From Caldisericia bacterium (GTDB lineage: Bacteria > Caldisericota > Caldisericia > UBA6126), in NCBI GenBank assembly GCA_028708485.1, contig JAQVYZ010000010.1:1-11427 (forward strand): a stretch of 11,427 bases of DNA, in the 5' to 3' direction. Position 1 is the stretch's first letter, and the number at the start of each line of letters is the position of its first letter. Under the pieces are notes generated by a model. That model was not told the origin of the DNA, searched no databases, and saw only the letters and a list, made by a program, of their open reading frames with translations. The position numbers and the translations under genes were made by a program. This document shows, piece after piece, positions 6,161-11,427 of the stretch.

Positions 6161-7475
6161 TTTACAGAAAAACAAATTAACAGCTAGCCTGATAAACCTG
6201 GGATGTCCAAAAAACCAGGTTTTAGCTGAAAAAATTGTTTATTTGTTACAACAGAATGATTTCTCTTATGCACCATTTTCTGATATGATGCCATATAATC
6301 TTCTTGTAGTGAATACATGCGGTTTTTTATCGGCTGCCAGGACGGAAACGGATCAATTATTGGAAAAATTGCAGGTTTATCAACAACGGAATACTCATAC
6401 AAGTATTATCTTTCTCGGGTGTGATGTTACTTTAAGGGCAAAATCTCTGGAAGTTAACTATCCTGATTTTACTTTTCTTCGTGAAAAAGATTCTCTTTCA
6501 GCATTGAGCCGTTATTTAACAATTTCCCACCAAACAAATGAGAGCTACCAAACTATTTCGAATGAACAATATGCCTATATTCAGATTGCTGAAGGATGCA
6601 ACCATCAATGTTCCTATTGCTTGATTCCAACGATCAAAGGGAAATATGCCAGTGTTTCTTTAGAAGGAATTCTTCATCAAGTACAAAATCTGGTACAACG
6701 CTTTTCTATTAAAGAAGTCATTTTAATTGCACAAGATACTTCCTCTTACGGTAAGGATTTAGAAAACAAGCCATCGCTGCTTGAGGTAGCAAAAACACTC
6801 TCTGACCTGAAAGATCTTGAATGGATACGCTGTTTATATCTTTATCCAACCTCTCAACCGTATTTTTTTCAGGAGTTGCTATCGATTCCAAAGGTGGTGC
6901 CATATCTTGATTTGCCTCTTCAGCATGTATCCAAGAAAATTCTTCACGCTATGAACAGACCCGTTTTGGCTGATCAATTCGTTGAAAAGATCATGGCATT
7001 AAAAAAGGATTTTCCAGCATTAGCTATGCGAACTACTTTTATTGTTGGATTTCCCGGTGAAACGGAAGAAGATTTCCAGAGTTTACTGCAAGCTTTAGAA
7101 ACATACCAGTTTGATCGAGCCGGATTCTTTGCATACAGCCCTGAGCCAAATACAAAGGCACAGCAAATGGAGGCCATTATATCAGAAGAGGTAAAACAGA
7201 GCAGGCTTAAAAAAGCGTATGAAACTCAGCGAAAGATCTCTGAAAAAATCAATCAAAATTGGATTAATCAAACCTTACCGGTCCTAATTGAGAAATACGA
7301 TCCGATTCGTAAAGGTTTCACCGGACGAACCACCCGTGAGGCTCCGGAAATTGATGCCAGTGTATTTATCCGTACTGCTTCATCCAATCCAAGGAAGCTT
7401 TGTGGTCAAATTTTGCCAATGCTGATTGAAGAAGCTGATGCTTACAGGATAAAGGGAAGATTGCTCCCACTATGA
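6123..7475 (+). CDS. rimO: Ribosomal protein S12 methylthiotransferase RimO (radical SAM)
   Basis: RimO adds a methylthio group to a conserved aspartate of ribosomal protein S12. The 450-residue product has the MTTase layout: N-terminal cluster-binding domain with Cys28 (NLGCPKNQ), Cys66 (VVNTCGF) and Cys100 (FLGC), radical SAM domain with CNHQCSYC (Cys159, 163, 166) holding the SAM-binding 4Fe-4S cluster, then a C-terminal TRAM domain (about 380-448). The RimO branch rather than MiaB/MtaB is favoured by SLGCPKN-like NLGCPKN, the AEGCxHxCxxCLIPxIKG stretch, YLDLPLQH (261-268), TTFIVGFPGETEEDF (304-318) and REAPEIDASV in the TRAM domain. The segment after Cys100 is divergent: no GCLAQRY-like run. 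ATG 6123 lies inside rodZ with only an AAAAGAAA stretch before it, so coupled translation is likely; no later ATG, GTG or TTG precedes the first conserved Cys. It ends in an ATGA overlap with the next gene. Confidence 0.88.
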   Translation: MEYKANQSSSKNNLQKNKLTASLINLGCPKNQVLAEKIVYLLQQNDFSYAPFSDMMPYNLLVVNTCGFLSAARTETDQLLEKLQVYQQRNTHTSIIFLGCDVTLRAKSLEVNYPDFTFLREKDSLSALSRYLTISHQTNESYQTISNEQYAYIQIAEGCNHQCSYCLIPTIKGKYASVSLEGILHQVQNLVQRFSIKEVILIAQDTSSYGKDLENKPSLLEVAKTLSDLKDLEWIRCLYLYPTSQPYFFQELLSIPKVVPYLDLPLQHVSKKILHAMNRPVLADQFVEKIMALKKDFPALAMRTTFIVGFPGETEEDFQSLLQALETYQFDRAGFFAYSPEPNTKAQQMEAIISEEVKQSRLKKAYETQRKISEKINQNWINQTLPVLIEKYDPIRKGFTGRTTREAPEIDASVFIRTASSNPRKLCGQILPMLIEEADAYRIKGRLLPL

Positions 7476-7972
7476 ACATGAACATGCTCAACCCGGTGAA
7501 AGCCCTGGCTTCTCTCTTACAGTTTTGTCAGAATAACCATTTATCTCTCAGTGTCGCTGAATCAGTCACTGGTGGCAGGGTTTCCTCGGCATTAACTGCT
7601 CTTCCTGGTAGTTCAATGATATTTAAAGAGGGTGTGGTTTGTTATAGCCCTGAAAGTAAAAAATCCCGTTTGCATATCAAAGATGAAATAATTCAGGAAT
7701 TTGGTTTGGTATCTTCAGAAATCACCCTTATAATGGCTCAGGAGGTTAGAAAAACTCTGAAAGTCGATATTGGTATAGCGACAACTGGGAATGCTGGACC
7801 AGAGGCAAATGATATTTTTGCAAAGATTGGACAGGTTTTTATTGCGTTCTCATCCAAAAATAAGGATGTTGTCATACCAAAGTTTTATCAAGGAACAAGG
7901 AATTTGATACAGAGAAAGATTACCCAGGATGTGATTCGTTATTTGTTTTGCTTTCTTTTGGAGTTGGAATAA
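7472..7972 (+). CDS. pncC: CinA C-terminal-type nicotinamide-nucleotide amidase (PncC-like)
   Basis: The CinA C-terminal domain deamidates nicotinamide mononucleotide to nicotinate mononucleotide in NAD salvage. The 166-residue product is only this domain; the N-terminal MoCF-like domain of full CinA (about 400 residues) is absent and there is no room for it upstream. Family motifs seen: AESVTGG (29-35; usually AESCTGG) with the likely active-site Ser31, LPGSS (44-48), GVVCYSPESK (54-63) with the conserved Tyr and Lys, LVSSE (79-83) and TGNAGP (105-110; usually TGIAGP followed by glycines, here EAND). Catalytic groups look intact but two motifs have drifted. The start overlaps the rimO stop as ATGA; ATGAACATGAACATG offers three in-frame Mets, and the first fits best with AAGGGAAGA at about 7452-7460. 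It lies two genes before recA, the classic cinA-recA context. Confidence 0.85.
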   Translation: MNMNMLNPVKALASLLQFCQNNHLSLSVAESVTGGRVSSALTALPGSSMIFKEGVVCYSPESKKSRLHIKDEIIQEFGLVSSEITLIMAQEVRKTLKVDIGIATTGNAGPEANDIFAKIGQVFIAFSSKNKDVVIPKFYQGTRNLIQRKITQDVIRYLFCFLLELE

Positions 7973-8520
7973 TGCGATTGTTTATTGGTATACCGCTGGA
8001 AAGCGATCGACAGGAGTTGGTTTATCAAAAACTTCATCCGATAAGTCATTCGTTAGAATTTCGATTGGTGAAACCGAAAAATTATCATATTACCATTCAA
8101 TTTTTAGGTGAAACTTTCATTCAGGCTAGTATTCTGGGTGACGCCCTTCGGATAGCAACCGATGCTATATCCTCATTCACCTTTACAACAGATAAAATTG
8201 TCGGTTTTCCAGGTATGCAGAAAGCTACCTCGATCGGATTATCCGTTCTGCCAAAAGATCCTTTCATTACCATTCGCACTCAAGTACAGAAAATATTGCA
8301 TAATTTCGGATTTACTCCCGGAAAATCAATGATTCCTCATATTACGGTTGCCAGAATGAAACATCCGGTAAATATTTCTCAAGTACAGAATGATTTTAAA
8401 TTAGATTCCATCAGTCAGATAGTATCTGAAATCGTGATTTATCAATCTATATTGCAATCTGCAGGACCCATTTATCATCAACTGGTTAGGTTGAATTTGA
8501 AAGGAGAATTGAATGGATGA
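7972..8520 (+). CDS. thpR: RNA 2',3'-cyclic 3'-phosphodiesterase (LigT/2H family)
   Basis: ThpR opens 2',3'-cyclic phosphate RNA ends to 2'-phosphates; the family was first described as an RNA ligase acting on tRNA halves. From ATG 7972 the product is 182 residues, the usual size. Both 2H-phosphoesterase motifs are intact: H39-I-T-I in KNYHITIQFLGE and H123-I-T-V in IPHITVARMK. The opening MRLFIGIPL is typical of the family. The frame extends to a TTG at 7948, but GGAG (7960-7963) stands 8 bases before ATG 7972, and that ATG overlaps the cinA stop as TAATG, so I place the start there. It overlaps recA by 8 bases. A cinA-ligT-recA order is also known from Deinococcus, so this grouping recurs. 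Confidence 0.92.
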   Translation: MRLFIGIPLESDRQELVYQKLHPISHSLEFRLVKPKNYHITIQFLGETFIQASILGDALRIATDAISSFTFTTDKIVGFPGMQKATSIGLSVLPKDPFITIRTQVQKILHNFGFTPGKSMIPHITVARMKHPVNISQVQNDFKLDSISQIVSEIVIYQSILQSAGPIYHQLVRLNLKGELNG

Positions 8521-9550
8521 ACGTGAAAAAGCTTTAGAATCTGCAATGTTACAGGTAACCAGGGCATTCGGAAAGGGATCTGTCATGAAATTGGGCGATA
8601 CAACCGCCAAGATTCAGGAAGAATGCATTCCAACAGGAATATTTTCTCTTGATATCGCGCTAGGAATCGGCGGAATACCCAGAGGACGTGTTGTTGAGAT
8701 TTACGGATCAGAAGGTTCCGGTAAAAGCACCATTGCATTGCAGATTATTTCACAAGTTCAAAAACAAGGAGGAAAAGCTGTTTATATCGATGCTGAACAC
8801 GCTTTGGACCCTACCTATGCGAGAGCATTGGGAATTGATCTGGACGAATTAGTTATATCGCAACCCGATTATGGTGAACAAGCATTGGAAATTGCTGAAA
8901 TCTTAGTCAGAAGTGGCGCTGTGGATTTAATTGTCATTGATTCCGTCGCTGCTTTAGTGCCAAAGGCTGAATTAGACGGTAATATGGGCGATATGCAGAT
9001 GGGATTACAAGCCAGATTGATGTCCCAGGCATTGAGAAAATTAACGGCTGTGTTAAATAAATCCGGTTGCTCCTGTATTTTTATTAATCAGTTACGTGAA
9101 AAAATCGGGATTGTTTTCGGTAACCCTGAAACAACTACTGGAGGACGAGCTTTAAAATTCTACTCTTCCATCCGACTTGAAATCAAGCGAGGCGAGTTAT
9201 TAAAAGAGGGCGATGTGGCTGTTGGTCAGGAAATTAAAATCAAGGTAGTTAAAAATAAAGTAGCGCCACCTTATAAAACTTGTGTTTTTGATTTAATATA
9301 TGGTAAAGGAATTTCTCATGTTAGTGCTGTAGTTGATTTAGCCGTACAGGAAGACATTATAAAAAAGAGTGGCTCTTGGTACTCATACGAGGACAACAAA
9401 ATTGGTCAGGGATTGGATAATGCAAAGAAGTTTTTAACTGATTCACCGGAAACATTGAAAGAGATTGAACAGAAAATTAGAGAGAAAAAACATTTAAATG
9501 GAGGGCCATCAAATGAAAAGAAGACTGAAAACCGCTCTGGAAATAGCTAA
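8513..9550 (+). CDS. recA: Recombinase RecA
   Basis: RecA forms filaments on single-stranded DNA for homologous recombination and stimulates LexA self-cleavage in the SOS response. The 345 residues cover the full protein. Seen: AFGKGSVM (18-25), Walker A GSEGSGKST (65-73, where most RecA have GPESSGKTT), catalytic Glu95 in DAEHALDP, Walker B LIVIDSVAALVP (139-150), loop L1 region GNMGDMQMGLQARLMSQA (156-173), loop L2 FGNPETTTGG (202-211) and the RecA signature ALKFYSSIR (213-221). The C-terminal tail (321-345) is basic rather than acidic. ATG 8513 has AAGGAG at 8501-8506. It overlaps thpR by 8 bases and recX by 38, so it has no room for a promoter of its own next to the start, and I see no GAAC-N4-GTTC LexA box nearby. 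Confidence 0.98.
   Translation: MDEREKALESAMLQVTRAFGKGSVMKLGDTTAKIQEECIPTGIFSLDIALGIGGIPRGRVVEIYGSEGSGKSTIALQIISQVQKQGGKAVYIDAEHALDPTYARALGIDLDELVISQPDYGEQALEIAEILVRSGAVDLIVIDSVAALVPKAELDGNMGDMQMGLQARLMSQALRKLTAVLNKSGCSCIFINQLREKIGIVFGNPETTTGGRALKFYSSIRLEIKRGELLKEGDVAVGQEIKIKVVKNKVAPPYKTCVFDLIYGKGISHVSAVVDLAVQEDIIKKSGSWYSYEDNKIGQGLDNAKKFLTDSPETLKEIEQKIREKKHLNGGPSNEKKTENRSGNS
9500..9505 (+). promoter_or_regulatory. Ribosome binding site that decides the recX start
   Basis: GGAGGG ends 7 bases before ATG 9513. An in-frame ATG at 9498 would place this site inside its own coding region, so 9513 is preferred. The site lies within the recA coding sequence. Confidence 0.75.
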
Positions 9551-9947
9551 GGTATGGCTTGGCTACAAACCGTACTTTACTCAGGAGCTCGAAACGAAAT
9601 TGAAATTACATGGGTATTTACCTTCGGAAATTCAACCTGCGATTAAAGTATTAACCGAAGAACTCATCCTGAATGATGAAGCTCATTTTAAGAATTCTAT
9701 TGAATACATGCAGCTTTCATTAAAGTGGGGACCAAAAAAGATTATTGACAAATTGTTGTATAAAGGTTTTTCTTTTGATGAAGCCCAGGAAAAAGTGAAA
9801 CAGTACTATCAGGTAGAAGCTGAGGGAGATATCCTGAAAGCAGCGATTGCAAAGGTGAAAAATCGCTATCCCAATGATGAAAAGACAAAAAGAAAAATTG
9901 ATGTTTATCTGTATAACAGAGGATTCGAAAACCCAAAAAGAAAATAG
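9513..9947 (+). CDS. recX: RecX-like regulatory protein
   Basis: RecX binds RecA filaments and modulates their growth and activity. The 144-residue product is divergent and short (E. coli about 166 residues, B. subtilis about 260), but shows the three-helix repeat pattern: ALEIAKVWLGYKPYFTQELETKLKLHGY (8-35), LTEELILNDEAHFKNSIEYM (47-66, corresponding to LxxxGLLDDxxFAxxYV) and KWGPKKIIDKLLYKGFS (71-87, corresponding to the RxRGPxxIxxELxxKGI core). Family assignment rests on these motifs plus position: it begins within the last 13 codons of recA. The tail (about 104-144) is basic. It is followed by rny after 17 bases. Confidence 0.8.
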   Translation: MKRRLKTALEIAKVWLGYKPYFTQELETKLKLHGYLPSEIQPAIKVLTEELILNDEAHFKNSIEYMQLSLKWGPKKIIDKLLYKGFSFDEAQEKVKQYYQVEAEGDILKAAIAKVKNRYPNDEKTKRKIDVYLYNRGFENPKRK

Positions 9948-9953
9948 TCCTAT

Positions 9954-9959
9954 GGAGGT
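9954..9959 (+). promoter_or_regulatory. Ribosome binding site for rny (GTG start)
   Basis: GGAGGT ends 5 bases before GTG 9965. An in-frame TAG at 9959-9961 excludes any earlier start, so the GTG is well supported even though no ATG is available near it. Confidence 0.75.
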
Positions 9960-9964
9960 AGATT

Positions 9965-11427
9965 GTGAATGGAATCACAGTATTGTTATGTATTGTATTT
10001 GCCATTATCGGCATTGCAATTGGATATATTTTTCGCCTAAAGATAGCAGAAGGTAAGAAAAAGAATGCAGAAGCAGAAGCAAAAAGAATTTTAAAAGAAG
10101 TAGAGGAAAAAGCGGAACAGAAGAAAAAAGAGATATTGATTCAAGCAAAAGATGAATCCTACAAGATCAAGAAAGAGAATGAAAGAGATTTATTTGAAAA
10201 AAATAAACTAGCACAAAAAAGAGAAAATCGGTTAATTCAACGAGAACAAGAACTTGATAACAAAACTGAAAACTTGGAAAAAAAGCTGAAAGCGGTTACC
10301 CAGAAAGAATATGAATCGACAAAACTGAAAGAAGAACTTCAAAAACAAGTAGAGCAAGGTTATCAGGAATTACAGCGCGTAGCGAATCTTTCTCAAGAGC
10401 AAGCCAAAGAAATACTCCTCAAGAAGGTCGAATCCTTAATACAATATGATATGGCAACCAAAATCAAAACAATCGAGGATCAATACCGCGCTGAATCAGA
10501 AAAAAAGGGAAGAGAGATTATAGCAACCGCCATACAACGCGTTGCTTCCAATCAAACGACTGAATCCACCATCTCTGTTGTGCCATTGCCAAATGATGAT
10601 ATTAAAGGAAAAATTATAGGAAGAGAAGGTCGCAATATTCGTATTTTTGAAAGCTTGACAGGAGTTGATTTATTAATCGATGACACTCCAGAAGTCGTTA
10701 CCCTGTCTTCTTATGATCCTGTCAAACGTGAAATCGGTAAGATTGCATTAGAAAAACTGATTTTGGATGGTAGAATACATCCTGCTCGAATAGAAGAGCT
10801 GGTTCAGGTAGCTACTGAAGAAGTAGAAAAGGCGATCATTCAGGAAGGTGAAACGACTATTCTAGAGCTGGGCATACGAAATATGCATCCTGAATTGGTA
10901 AAGTTAATTGGTAAGTTAAAGTATCGATCTAGTTATTCGCAAAATGTACTGGCTCATTCCATTGAAGTAGCCTATATCTCCTCTACCATGGCAGCAGAAC
11001 TCGGAGATGATATTGAAAAAGCAAAAAGAGCAGGATTGCTTCATGATATAGGGAAAGCTATTGACAAGGAAATTGAAGGTTCTCATGCAAAGCTAGGCGC
11101 TGATATGCTTCGAAAATACGGAGAGTGCATTGAAGTAGTGAATTCAGCTGAATCACATCATGGTGATGTTCCCTATAATTCTGTCGTATCTTGTCTGGTT
11201 CAGGCAGCAGATGCAGTTTCTGCTTCACGACCAGGTGCCAGAAGAGAAGACATGGATGCGTATGTAAAGCGTATTCAAACTCTGGAAAAAATATGCAACG
11301 ATTTCACCGGAGTCGAAAAATCGTATGCAGTTCAAGCCGGAAGAGAGATTCGAATCGTCGTCAAGCCAGGTGAAATTGATGATGTGATGTTATCCAAACT
11401 CTCCTACGATATCGTCAAAAGAATCGA
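9965..11427 (+). CDS. rny: Ribonuclease Y, 3' end beyond the window
   Basis: RNase Y is a membrane-anchored endoribonuclease that starts mRNA decay in many Gram-positive and other bacteria. The visible part is 487 codons; family members are about 510-520, so only some 20-30 residues are missing. Domains in order: N-terminal transmembrane helix (about 4-23, ITVLLCIVFAIIGIAIGYIF), long charged coiled coil (about 27-190), KH RNA-binding domain with IIGREGRN (217-224, about 205-265) and HD hydrolase domain with His331 (NVLAHSIEVA) and the His360-Asp361 pair in AGLLHDIGKAID. AADAVSASRPGARRE (414-428) is the family hallmark. The start is GTG 9965 (see its binding site). It closes the recA-recX-rny order, similar to the recA-rny neighbourhood in Firmicutes. 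Confidence 0.96.
   Translation, partial: MNGITVLLCIVFAIIGIAIGYIFRLKIAEGKKKNAEAEAKRILKEVEEKAEQKKKEILIQAKDESYKIKKENERDLFEKNKLAQKRENRLIQREQELDNKTENLEKKLKAVTQKEYESTKLKEELQKQVEQGYQELQRVANLSQEQAKEILLKKVESLIQYDMATKIKTIEDQYRAESEKKGREIIATAIQRVASNQTTESTISVVPLPNDDIKGKIIGREGRNIRIFESLTGVDLLIDDTPEVVTLSSYDPVKREIGKIALEKLILDGRIHPARIEELVQVATEEVEKAIIQEGETTILELGIRNMHPELVKLIGKLKYRSSYSQNVLAHSIEVAYISSTMAAELGDDIEKAKRAGLLHDIGKAIDKEIEGSHAKLGADMLRKYGECIEVVNSAESHHGDVPYNSVVSCLVQAADAVSASRPGARREDMDAYVKRIQTLEKICNDFTGVEKSYAVQAGREIRIVVKPGEIDDVMLSKLSYDIVKRI

Noticed and set aside
7948..7971. Earlier TTG start for thpR.
   Set aside because: It adds eight residues not typical of the family, while ATG 7972 has a GGAG at proper spacing and begins with the family opening MRLFIGIPL.
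9874..10056. Plus-strand 60-codon frame across the recX-rny junction.
   Set aside because: It is out of frame with both genes, and its sequence is explained by the recX end and the rny transmembrane segment read in another frame.
1..11427. Mobile element, prophage, CRISPR array or toxin-antitoxin pair.
   Set aside because: All sequence is accounted for by recognisable core genes; I see no transposase or integrase motif, spaced direct repeats or small paired orphan genes.

Overview
This is an AT-rich bacterial chromosomal segment packed with housekeeping genes. Twelve protein genes occupy almost all of it, and no gene-free stretch reaches 300 bases. The longest gap is the divergent control region, about 190 bases. 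I see no tRNA, rRNA, CRISPR array, insertion sequence or phage gene. RNase Y (rny), a rodZ-cinA-recA-rny neighbourhood and strong GGAGG ribosome binding sites point to a Firmicutes-like or deep-branching low-GC lineage, for example the Atribacterota or relatives. That placement is an inference and cannot be fixed from this window alone.

Layout: on the minus strand at the left end lie rplM (L13) and rpsI (S9), the usual two-gene ribosomal pair. They read leftward from a control region at about 847-1038. The other ten genes all read rightward: tig (trigger factor), clpP, lon, a rodZ-like gene, rimO, the C-terminal-type cinA (pncC), thpR, recA, recX and rny, which runs off the right edge about 20-30 codons before its expected end. 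Gaps between these ten genes are 45 bases or less, and five junctions overlap (38, 4, 1, 8 and 38 bases). The run therefore looks like one long operon, or at most two if a weak promoter exists before rodZ.

How the genes fit together: the first block handles newly made and damaged proteins (trigger factor, ClpP, Lon). The second covers cell shape (RodZ), ribosome modification (RimO), nucleotide salvage (PncC) and RNA 2',3'-cyclic phosphate chemistry (ThpR). The third is recombination and its modulator (RecA, RecX), then mRNA decay (RNase Y). Two genes usually found in such neighbourhoods are absent here: clpX, normally between clpP and lon, and pgsA, normally between the rodZ/rimO part and cinA.

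The most interesting non-coding feature is the divergent control region. A plus-strand promoter for tig and a minus-strand promoter for rplM appear to share overlapping -35 elements, and a perfect 9-base inverted repeat brackets exactly that spot. It is a candidate operator coupling ribosomal protein and chaperone/protease expression. A second candidate is a small hairpin spanning the clpP stop codon, which could bring a distant ribosome binding site into working range of the lon start. I found no clearly undescribed multi-gene system; this is mainly a remodelled core-gene cluster.
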